Shown here piece by piece: positions 9,126 to 15,806 of a DNA stretch of 64,000 bases. The position numbers and the translations under genes are program-made. The notes below the pieces were generated by a model, which saw only the letters and a list, made by a program, of their open reading frames with translations, was not told where the DNA came from and did not search any database. Position 1 is the stretch's first letter. Each line of letters begins with the position of its first letter. The DNA lies in contig NZ_WAGX01000005.1 in the NCBI RefSeq assembly GCF_008830185.1, forward strand, positions 620,001 through 684,000, in the 5' to 3' direction. Source of the DNA: Candidatus Galacturonatibacter soehngenii. Lineage in GTDB: Bacteria > Bacillota > Clostridia > Lachnospirales > Lachnospiraceae.

Positions 9126-10268
9126 ATGGCAATCGATATAAAGGATTTAGAAAAAAAGCTGGCGCAACACAAAGTATATGATGCATGGCAATATGTTAAG
9201 AGTTTAAGGGAAACTTTAGGATATATGACAGTTTCTTATGAGCTTCTATCAGCTGTTTACACACATAGGTTAAGCACTTTGCAAGCATTAGAACAAGAAA
9301 TGCTACAACGTGCAATTAGTAGTGGACAAGCGTCTTATGGAACATCGGAAATGGAAAGAACCAATTTAAATATTGGCGGATTTTCTATTGACGATGTGGT
9401 GTTTTTAAGAAAAACTTCCATGGAATTTTTTCATTATGCCAGAATTAGTATGGATGTATTATTTCAAATAGCAAATGCTGCTTTGTTAGGTGACAAAGCA
9501 TACGATGTAGACGACAAGGGATTGTTAAGAAAATTGCTCACTAAGTTAGGCGGTAAACCTGAATTTTCTAAGTTGCTCCAGTTGCTGGACGCAAACAAAA
9601 ATGATGTAAGATATCAATACCTTACAGCTTTTGACAACTATATTAAGCATATTAAAACAATTCTAATAACAGTTAAAAATAGTTTTTTAATTGGGGATAC
9701 AAACACATTTTCACTCAATGAATTTTGTTATGATGGGAGGTACTACCCAAGTGAAAACGCGATTGATAAAATACAAGAATTGAATAATTATGTCACACAG
9801 ACTATTGAGGCTATTCTGGAAGAAGTTTTATTACAAATTCCAAATTGTTATGATAATAGCCATCGTATACAAGCTATTAAATACAAGCAAATATTCCAAG
9901 AAACAGAAAAAGGCTCTGTCTTAGAATATATGAGTTTTTTCATTGAGGTTGAGCAAGACTTGTCAGAGCTACCTCAAGAAATAAAGGTTCTTCCTCTAAT
10001 CATAAAGCCAAATGATGAAATATATAGTTTTGATTTCAAGTTTGATAAAATCTTTATCAAGAAAAAAGGCTCAACAGAAAGTGATATTATTGGTTGTGCA
10101 CACATGAAAAATGGTCTAGAAACTAATGAATTTTATCGAACTTTTACTGTAACTCCTTGTGATCTTATTGAATATTACAAGTACATCAGCACATTTAAAA
10201 ATACATATTCCAAAATTACATTTAACATTTATGCAATGGAGGGAGAAATGTTATTTATTAAAGACTGA
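9126..10268 (+). CDS. Uncharacterised 380-residue cargo protein, candidate defence component
   Basis: The ATG at 9126 (MAIDIKDLEKKLAQHK) is chosen over an in-frame TTG at 9111 because GAAGGTGA lies just upstream. The protein is soluble, helical in its first two thirds and strand-rich at the end, with no signal peptide. The phrase TAFDNYIKHIKTI (about residues 170-185) recalls the N-x-x-K-H pattern of HEPN-like or Abi-type proteins, but the R-x4-6-H motif is not clear, so no nuclease function is claimed. AT-rich, on the strand opposite to the ICE backbone, with its own TATAAT box near 9028-9035. It sits 16 bases before a two-TM protein gene with which it forms an operon. Confidence 0.8.
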   Translation: MAIDIKDLEKKLAQHKVYDAWQYVKSLRETLGYMTVSYELLSAVYTHRLSTLQALEQEMLQRAISSGQASYGTSEMERTNLNIGGFSIDDVVFLRKTSMEFFHYARISMDVLFQIANAALLGDKAYDVDDKGLLRKLLTKLGGKPEFSKLLQLLDANKNDVRYQYLTAFDNYIKHIKTILITVKNSFLIGDTNTFSLNEFCYDGRYYPSENAIDKIQELNNYVTQTIEAILEEVLLQIPNCYDNSHRIQAIKYKQIFQETEKGSVLEYMSFFIEVEQDLSELPQEIKVLPLIIKPNDEIYSFDFKFDKIFIKKKGSTESDIIGCAHMKNGLETNEFYRTFTVTPCDLIEYYKYISTFKNTYSKITFNIYAMEGEMLFIKD

Positions 10269-10284
10269 TTTATGAGGTGTATGT

Positions 10285-10905
10285 ATGGAAAAAATCGCGG
10301 AATTGCTTAAAATATTTTTGGAGAAGCATTTGATACCTGCACTAATTTCAGTAGCGGGTGCAATGATTATAATATTATTTCTTCCTGCTGATAATTGGAT
10401 GATTACTAAACTTGGAAATACTTTATTTGTTATTCTTGCATTCTGCTGTATTTTCCTCGTGGTTCAAATATTAATTAGAGTAGGTAATCAGATTAAGCTT
10501 TTAAATGAAAGAAATAGCGAAAATCGGTATTACGAAAAACAAAGAATCCAATCAAATCAAGAAGCCATCCAAACAATAAATGATTTTGTGGATGAGCTAT
10601 CTCCAAACGATAAAAAGTTACTCTTAACTTTTGTGATGAACGATAATAAAATATTGGTTGCCAATGAAGCGTATCATTCTTTTGATAGCCTGCTTGAAAA
10701 TACTAACGTAATGAATCGCTCCCGTTTTGCAGGTGATATTAAACATATTGATGAAAATATCTATTGGATGGAACACTCTCTTAAAGAAATATATTCACAG
10801 GGAATGCGTCCGGTTCAGGGGTTATGGCAATATAAAATTAAGGATTCACTTTTCCATGATTTAAAATTAGTGTATAAGCAACAGGGGAAATTAGGAAACT
10901 TTTAA
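10285..10905 (+). CDS. Two-TM protein resembling superinfection exclusion protein B (SieB)
   Basis: 206 residues. Transmembrane segments at about 14-33 and 43-66 are followed by a coiled-coil linker (70-95) and a cytoplasmic domain starting FVDELSPNDKKLLLTFV. This layout matches SieB-type proteins, membrane proteins that abort growth of superinfecting phage; the assignment is from layout and motif memory, not an alignment. GAGGTG precedes the ATG. It is co-transcribed with the upstream gene and ends at a bidirectional terminator. An alternative is an unrelated membrane sensor or effector. Confidence 0.75.
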   Translation: MEKIAELLKIFLEKHLIPALISVAGAMIIILFLPADNWMITKLGNTLFVILAFCCIFLVVQILIRVGNQIKLLNERNSENRYYEKQRIQSNQEAIQTINDFVDELSPNDKKLLLTFVMNDNKILVANEAYHSFDSLLENTNVMNRSRFAGDIKHIDENIYWMEHSLKEIYSQGMRPVQGLWQYKIKDSLFHDLKLVYKQQGKLGNF

Positions 10906-10913
10906 TTACATAT

Positions 10914-10942
10914 AAGGGGAGAGCATGATTTGCTCTCCCCTT
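10914..10942. terminator. Bidirectional terminator between cargo and mobC
   Basis: AAGGGGAGAGCA / TGCTCTCCCCTT, a perfect 12-bp stem with a five-base loop, lies between two convergent genes. Confidence 0.85.
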
Positions 10943-10947
10943 ACTAT

Positions 10948-11295
10948 TTATAGCTCCACTATCGCCGTAAGCTGTTTAAGTACCTCTGAAACCCGGCCCC
11001 ATAGTTCGGTATAATCTTTTTGCAGGGCGGCAATTTCGGACGGATAAACGCCGTAAGTATTGGCATGAATGGCAACCTGATTCAGATTGTTGGCACATCT
11101 GCGTTGCAGGGAAACCAGTTCCCGGACGGGAGCAAGGTCAACATTCAGCACATAGCCATTGAGCGCCATTTTTCGGATATAGGCGCTTAAATTCTGCGTC
11201 CCAGCCTGCGCCATACGTTCCTGAATGGCGGCGTATTCATCATCACTCACCCATACATAAAGGGGAACACCCCGCCTGCGTTTGGGGCGGCTCAC
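10948..11295 (-). CDS. mobC: MobC relaxosome accessory protein
   Basis: 115 residues from a GTG start (MSRPKRRRGVPLYVWVSDDE) with GGGAGG four bases upstream; the GTGA overlaps the previous stop. The N-terminal ribbon-helix-helix-like segment and C-terminal stretch LQRRCANNLNQVAIHANTYG are typical of the Bacterial mobilisation (MobC) family, which helps the relaxase melt and bind oriT. It is separated from the relaxase gene by the cargo. Confidence 0.88.
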   Translation of the reverse strand: MSRPKRRRGVPLYVWVSDDEYAAIQERMAQAGTQNLSAYIRKMALNGYVLNVDLAPVRELVSLQRRCANNLNQVAIHANTYGVYPSEIAALQKDYTELWGRVSEVLKQLTAIVEL

Positions 11296-11474
11296 CGTTC
11301 CTCCCGTTCCCGGCTCCGGCGTTTTGCCGGCGGCTCCTTTACCCGGTATTTTGGCTTTTCCTCTGGGAGAGCCTGCGGAACAGGCAGAGGGGCATTATTC
11401 GGAATCCCATCAATCATGTTGTAATTCTGTTCCGTGGAAAGCTCTGCATTTTTCAAATAATTATCCTTTTCCAT
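11292..11474 (-). CDS. Small hydrophilic ICE protein
   Basis: 60 residues from the ATG at 11474 (MEKDNYLKNAELSTEQNYN), with AAAAAGGAGG upstream. Its tail is Pro- and Arg-rich (KYRVKEPPAKRRSREREER) and its TGA overlaps the mobC start, so the two are translationally coupled. Likely part of the mobilisation module; function unknown. Confidence 0.7.
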   Translation of the reverse strand: MEKDNYLKNAELSTEQNYNMIDGIPNNAPLPVPQALPEEKPKYRVKEPPAKRRSREREER

Positions 11475-11498
11475 AATCAAAAAAACCTCCTTTTTGTG

Positions 11499-11523
11499 AC
11501 TTCGGGCCAAGTTGGCCCGAAGT
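11499..11523. repeat. 25-bp ICE palindrome, copy 6
   Basis: Canonical copy, two bases after the stop of the gene at 11526-12113 and before the AAAGGAGG of the next gene. Confidence 0.9.
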
Positions 11524-11525
11524 GT

Positions 11526-12113
11526 TTACCTGTCTTTCTCTGTGCTTTTTTCGGGGGCAGGCCGGGCGGCGTTTTCCCGTTCCACCTGTTTTGCTCCCTC
11601 TGCCAATCGGGCGGCAATGGATTTACTTTCTCCCTGTTCCCGCAGGGGGGCTTTTCTGTCGGGATTGCCGGGAGCCGCCCGAAGCTCATAGTCGGCCATC
11701 TGCTTTTCCGTCAGGGGTGCGTCATACACAAGATAGCCCCATGCCAGAAAGCGGCTCTGTTCCACACTTTCCCGCTTATCAAAATTCACAAGATATAACG
11801 GACCGTTCTCCGTTTTGGGGAATGTGCCAATATCCACCGGCCTTTGTGTAGAATAATATCGGTAAGCTGATTTTTCGGATATGCGGTAGTCATGCTGATA
11901 TTCGGAAACACGGTTCTCATAATCCCTTGTGGCGGCGGCTTTATCGGTGGTATAGTGCCCCCAATAATAATCGCGCCTGCCGCTTGCGTCCTCGGTAAAC
12001 TGCCATGTGGCAAAGGGCTGTACCGCCTGCGGATTTTCCCCAAGGGCAAACCCACGGTCATTCTCAAAGACAATGGCCCGTTTGATTTCATATCCTTTTA
12101 CGTTATCGCTCAT
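11526..12113 (-). CDS. Hypothetical ICE protein with AEGAKQ...NAARPAP tail
   Basis: 195 residues from the ATG at 12113 (MSDNVKGYEIKRAIVFEND), which GGAGGG precedes. The N-terminal 130 residues form a compact soluble domain rich in Tyr and Trp (YYWGHYTTDKAAATRDYENR). The last 30 residues (IAARLAEGAKQVERENAARP) closely resemble the tail of the SpoVG-family protein at 19000-19461, so a tail module is shared by unrelated ICE proteins. Function unknown. Confidence 0.75.
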   Translation of the reverse strand: MSDNVKGYEIKRAIVFENDRGFALGENPQAVQPFATWQFTEDASGRRDYYWGHYTTDKAAATRDYENRVSEYQHDYRISEKSAYRYYSTQRPVDIGTFPKTENGPLYLVNFDKRESVEQSRFLAWGYLVYDAPLTEKQMADYELRAAPGNPDRKAPLREQGESKSIAARLAEGAKQVERENAARPAPEKSTEKDR

Positions 12114-12254
12114 TTTTCCCTCCGTTCTCATACATGGAAATGTCACGCTGTTACCCTCAAAAAGAGGGGGCTGGAAGCATAGATACCTTTTCCTTGAAAC
12201 CGGGGCCGGAAAGCCCCGAAAATCAAGGCTTTTTCAAGCAAACTTCGTGACACC

Positions 12255-12629
12255 TTACCCCTTGTTTCTGCGCCTGTGCCGCTGTTGGCGGCGGCGGTCT
12301 GCTTCGCGTTTTCCTTTCCGACGGCAGGCTTCGGAGCAATAGGTCTGACTGGTGACAGGAAGATAGGCCGCACCGCAGACCGGACAGGTCTTACGGGAAA
12401 GCACCGCAGGGTTTCCGGCTAAATCGGCTTCCAGCACCGTGTCAAGCGGAAGCACGGCAGTTTGAAAATATTTGCAGTATGCGCCCGTCCACCACTTGTT
12501 CAGCATATAGCACTCACAATCCAGTGGCAGACAGCCATATTCCGGGTCATAGTTGGCGCATATCCCTGTTACCAGCCTGCAGATTGCGGTGCGTTCCCGG
12601 CGGGTCAGTTCGCGGGAATCGGTACTCAT
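12255..12629 (-). CDS. Cysteine-rich VLP domain protein
   Basis: 124 residues from the ATG at 12629 (MSTDSRELTRRERTAICRLV). The Cys pattern (CANYDPEYGCLPLDCECYML, then CPVCGAAY...YCSEACRRKGKREADRRRQQR) matches the Cys-rich VLP proteins of Tn1549-like elements, with a C-terminal zinc finger and a basic tail that suggests nucleic-acid contact. There is no independent Shine-Dalgarno site: the start overlaps the upstream stop (ATGA), and palindrome copy 7 lies eight bases upstream. Translation is therefore probably coupled. Confidence 0.82.
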   Translation of the reverse strand: MSTDSRELTRRERTAICRLVTGICANYDPEYGCLPLDCECYMLNKWWTGAYCKYFQTAVLPLDTVLEADLAGNPAVLSRKTCPVCGAAYLPVTSQTYCSEACRRKGKREADRRRQQRHRRRNKG

Positions 12630-12838
12630 TTGTCCGACTTCGGGCCAAGTTGGCCCGAAGTTCCCTCCCTTTGTGGAAAAATCAAATCCCGGTAGCAAAC
12701 GCCCATGCAGACAGATCCGTTCCAATAACTGCAATCCCGGCAGGGGGAGCCTTTCGGCGGCTTGCGCGTCGGAGCCAGGCGGCAGGGACGGGGCTTTTCT
12801 TTCATCATTTTTTCATAGGGGCTGTTGGTGAAATTCAT
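12626..12838 (-). CDS. Small Cys-rich ICE protein with palindrome-encoded tail
   Basis: 70 residues from the ATG at 12838 (MNFTNSPYEKMMKEKPRPC), overlapping the DUF4366 stop as ATGA with GAGGACGAGG upstream. Cys pairs in SPCRDCSYW and VCMGVC suggest a small metal site. The last residues TSGQLGPKSDK are written by palindrome copy 7, which the frame crosses before stopping at the next ATGA. Function unknown. The chain of overlaps ties four genes into one translational unit. Confidence 0.7.
   Translation of the reverse strand: MNFTNSPYEKMMKEKPRPCRLAPTRKPPKGSPCRDCSYWNGSVCMGVCYRDLIFPQREGTSGQLGPKSDK
12637..12661. repeat. 25-bp ICE palindrome, copy 7 (in frame)
   Basis: Canonical copy inside the last codons of the gene at 12626-12838, read as TSGQLGPK. 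Confidence 0.9.
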
Positions 12839-13512
12839 ACGTCCTCGTCCTCCCCGGTATCCGAAGCCTCCCCATCTACTTCCCACGGCGGGGTATCGTC
12901 CTCCTGCTCGTCGTAGGGGTCGGCTTCGTATTCGTCAAATTCGTCCTCGGTCAAAGCGGCCTGTTCCTGCTTCGGGCGGTAAATCTTAAAGTAATATCCG
13001 GCCCCGCCGCCAATCACTACAACCGTCAGCACTAACAGGAGCATTGTAGTATTGCTTTTTTGCTCCGGCTCCGTAGAGGTTTCTAAAGAAGTTTCAGAGC
13101 TTATATCCGTTTCAGAATCGCTTTCCGGTTCGGGAGCGGATACAACGACGGTTTCATTTTCCTCGGTATCCTCGGATTTCTCCGCAAGGGCCAGCAAGTC
13201 TTTTTCCGTCACGGCGTTCAGAAAATATACATTGTCCGTTTCCCGCTGAAGGTCAATCACAAGATAGAATACATTTTCGTCCGGGGTGGTGATGGTGTAA
13301 AACTGCTTGCCGTCCTCGTCTGTGGCGGTGTTGACTACTGTTCCCGTTCCGGCAGGGGTAAAGGGATTGGGGTCGCTGGTTGTTTCAGAAGTAGCCGGAG
13401 CTTCCGTTACCTCCGGGGTTTCCTCACCACCGCTGGCGTAGGCCACAGTGCTAAAGGAAAATACCATTAAAAAAGCGGCGCATAGCACCGCCATCATACG
13501 AATTTTCTTCAT
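12835..13512 (-). CDS. DUF4366 exported membrane protein
   Basis: 225 residues. Signal peptide at about 1-26 (cut after AYA), a Thr/Pro/Ser-rich stretch, the compact DUF4366 core (FYTITTPDENVFYLVIDLQR, about 65-110), a Glu/Ser-rich linker, one transmembrane helix (about 155-177) and a very acidic cytoplasmic tail. This is the CD1107 family of mobile-element proteins, probably part of the transfer channel at the cell surface. The ATG overlaps the DUF4315 stop. Confidence 0.88.
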   Translation of the reverse strand: MKKIRMMAVLCAAFLMVFSFSTVAYASGGEETPEVTEAPATSETTSDPNPFTPAGTGTVVNTATDEDGKQFYTITTPDENVFYLVIDLQRETDNVYFLNAVTEKDLLALAEKSEDTEENETVVVSAPEPESDSETDISSETSLETSTEPEQKSNTTMLLLVLTVVVIGGGAGYYFKIYRPKQEQAALTEDEFDEYEADPYDEQEDDTPPWEVDGEASDTGEDEDV

Positions 13513-13778
13513 TCTTCGATTTCCTCCTTTTCAGTTTGAGCGGCTACTGCGGACTTCGGGCCAAGTTGGCCCGAAGTTGCGCCGCCTGTCTTTGCCGCTT
13601 TCAGCAGGTCGGCAAGGTCGGTCAGGGAAATATCCATGCCGCGCACCGCGTCTACGATTTCCAAATTTTCAAGCTCGGTTTTCTGCTTTTCCAGCTCCCG
13701 CAGCTTCGTTTGAAACTCATTGATTTTTTCCTTTGTTTTCTGTATGTCCTTGCTTACACGCTCAATTTTCGCGTTCAA
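13509..13778 (-). CDS. DUF4315 coiled-coil protein
   Basis: 89 residues from a TTG start with AAAGGAG upstream (MNAKIERVSKDIQKTKEKIN). A coiled coil covers about 1-40, then the DUF4315 motif DAVRGMDISLTDLADLLKAAK. The C-terminal part contains TSGQLGPKS, encoded by palindrome copy 8. Always found between the NlpC/P60 and DUF4366 genes in this ICE family; function unknown. Confidence 0.85.
   Translation of the reverse strand: MNAKIERVSKDIQKTKEKINEFQTKLRELEKQKTELENLEIVDAVRGMDISLTDLADLLKAAKTGGATSGQLGPKSAVAAQTEKEEIEE
13553..13577. repeat. 25-bp ICE palindrome, copy 8 (in frame)
   Basis: Canonical copy inside the C-terminal coding region of the DUF4315 gene. Confidence 0.9.
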
Positions 13779-13802
13779 AAAACCACTCCTTTCAAAACGG
13801 GC

Positions 13803-15806
13803 CTATAACCGGCCCATTGCATAAAAATGTTCCGTCCAGTAATTGGTGTCCATACGGGCGTACTGAACGCCGCCGCTGGCACAATGTAGCATCATATTCC
13901 CGCCTACATAGATTCCAACGTGCGACACAGGCCCGGAACTGTCGTAGGTTCCCGTAAAAAAGATAATGTCGCCGGGTTTTGCTTCGGAGCGCGGGATCTT
14001 CGCACACTGGTTAAAAATGCCCTGCGCGGTTGTCCGGCTCATGGGATATACGCCGGACTGATCCAGCACATAGCACACAAAGCCCGAACAGTCAAAGGAA
14101 GTGGAGGGAGAAGCACCGCCCCAAACATAGGGATAGCCTAAATATTTTTCCGCTTCTGCAATCAGGGCGGCAAATTCCGGGTCGGCCAGAGCTTCCGGCG
14201 GTATGTCGTAATCGGTGTATTCGCCAGGGTGAACGTAGATATTGCCCTCAAAGAGATAAGGGCGGTTGCCTTTGGTCTTTTGGTAGATAAGGTAGCGTTC
14301 CGTCTGCTCCGGGTCGAGATTGGCAAGGGCCACGGCTCCCAATGACTTATTTTTCAAAGACACATTGAGGATATAGTAATCGTAGGGAACCTCGTAGGTG
14401 TCGGTATGGGTTTCGCCGTTTTCGTCCGTCCAGGTGTCGATTTCCGTGCGGTAGCGTACCTCCACCGTTTCCGTGATGGTCAGAATATACTGTTGCCCGA
14501 ACAGGGATTGCAGTTCTACCTGTACCTGTGCCGGGGTGTAGCCGCCGTATTTGGCGGTAAGATAGGAAGCCAGTTCAAAGGGGTCATGCCCGATTTCGTC
14601 AACGGAATAACGGTACTCGTCATAGTTCGGATAATCCCGTTCTATTCGGGAGAGCCGTTCCCGCAAATCCTTTTCCAGCTCGGTATAATTTTCTTCCACG
14701 GCTTCAATATCACTGTCCGACGAACCGTAGGAAGTGCCGCCCACAACGCTAATCAGGCCGTTTCCAATGGCGGTGATTCCCGCCATGCAGGATTGTAGAA
14801 CCACAATCAGCAGGAACAGCACCAGACCAAGCAGTAAAATCTTTGGATTGCGCTTTACAAAGGCCGCAACCGTTCGGGCTACTTTTTCTGTGAAGCGTAC
14901 CGCTTTTTTGCCCTGCTTTGCCGCTTCCTTCGCCTGCTTTCGGTACTGCTTTTTTAGCTGTTGCTTCTGCCAGAACCGGGAAACCGGATTGCTTTGCAAG
15001 CTCGGATTTTCCAGCATAAGCTGGCGGTAGGCGTAATCGGCTCTTGCGCTGATATGTCTGTTTTCCCACTTGCGAACCTGCCGGGCGGGACGGGTGCGGA
15101 TACGGTGCTTGATAAAGCGTTTACCGCCCCGAACAAGGTGTTCCCCGGCAAGCTCGGTTTTGTGGGCGGCTTCCGTGCCCGCATTTTCATGCTCCACCTG
15201 ATGAATTTTCCCATGCACATACCACCACGATTGGTAACGGGCGGCGCGGCTAATGGTTTTTACCGGGCCGGGCTTTTTCGGGGGCTTCTGTGCCGCCAAT
15301 TTCTCACGGGCGGTATTCAGCTTTTCACCGCTCTTTTCCATACGGAGCTTTGATTTCTCCATGTGCTTACCGTCTTGCGCCGCCTTTTTGTTGGTGGGGC
15401 CAGAATGAGAATTGGCTCCAGTAGCTTCACCACCGGGTGGGGTGTCTGTTTTTTCATTACCGGGCGGCGGTTCTCCCTCATGTCGCAGACGCTCAGAGGG
15501 TCGGGGCTTTTTGCTGTCCTGCCGGAGCTTCCCCGACTTCGGGCCAAGTTGGCCCGAAGTGGCAGGGTCAGCAGATTTCGGCGGGGCGGCTTCATCTTCA
15601 AACCGCAATTTCCGCTTTTCCATATCAAGTGGAGCCGGGCCTGAGCGATTACCCACAGGTGGCGAAGCTCCCGGCGGGTCGGAGATTGGCGGCGGTTCCT
15701 TTTTAGGTATAGGGCGCTTTTGGGACTTCGGGCCAAGTTGGCCCGAAGTTGCCGCCTGCCCCTCCGGCTCGAACCGCAAGCGGCCCGGCCCGCCCGTATC
15801 ACGCAT
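13803..15806 (-). CDS. CD1108-type NlpC/P60 cell-wall hydrolase of the transfer apparatus
   Basis: 667 residues. Residues 1-180 are disordered and Pro/Lys-rich, with degenerate KLRxE repeats and two TSGQLGPKS insertions (about 20-28 and 83-91) written by palindromes. A basic region follows, then a transmembrane helix at about 322-343. The extracellular part ends in an NlpC/P60 domain (about 545-667) with the Cys in FDCSGFVCYV and the His in VSHVGIYVG. By analogy with Tn916 Orf14 it opens peptidoglycan for the conjugation channel. The start overlaps the virB4 stop by eight bases. Confidence 0.92.
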   Translation of the reverse strand: MRDTGGPGRLRFEPEGQAATSGQLGPKSQKRPIPKKEPPPISDPPGASPPVGNRSGPAPLDMEKRKLRFEDEAAPPKSADPATSGQLGPKSGKLRQDSKKPRPSERLRHEGEPPPGNEKTDTPPGGEATGANSHSGPTNKKAAQDGKHMEKSKLRMEKSGEKLNTAREKLAAQKPPKKPGPVKTISRAARYQSWWYVHGKIHQVEHENAGTEAAHKTELAGEHLVRGGKRFIKHRIRTRPARQVRKWENRHISARADYAYRQLMLENPSLQSNPVSRFWQKQQLKKQYRKQAKEAAKQGKKAVRFTEKVARTVAAFVKRNPKILLLGLVLFLLIVVLQSCMAGITAIGNGLISVVGGTSYGSSDSDIEAVEENYTELEKDLRERLSRIERDYPNYDEYRYSVDEIGHDPFELASYLTAKYGGYTPAQVQVELQSLFGQQYILTITETVEVRYRTEIDTWTDENGETHTDTYEVPYDYYILNVSLKNKSLGAVALANLDPEQTERYLIYQKTKGNRPYLFEGNIYVHPGEYTDYDIPPEALADPEFAALIAEAEKYLGYPYVWGGASPSTSFDCSGFVCYVLDQSGVYPMSRTTAQGIFNQCAKIPRSEAKPGDIIFFTGTYDSSGPVSHVGIYVGGNMMLHCASGGVQYARMDTNYWTEHFYAMGRL
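15536..15560. repeat. 25-bp ICE palindrome, copy 9 (in frame)
   Basis: Canonical copy inside the disordered N-terminal coding region of the NlpC/P60 gene (codons about 82-90). Confidence 0.9.
15725..15749. repeat. 25-bp ICE palindrome, copy 10 (in frame)
   Basis: Canonical copy at codons about 19-27 of the NlpC/P60 gene, in the same reading frame as copy 9. Confidence 0.9.

Noticed and set aside
12143-12373. 76-codon minus-strand frame after the Cys-rich VLP gene
   Set aside because: It overlaps the VLP gene in another register and lacks a start site; the 140-bp gap there contains only a small hairpin.
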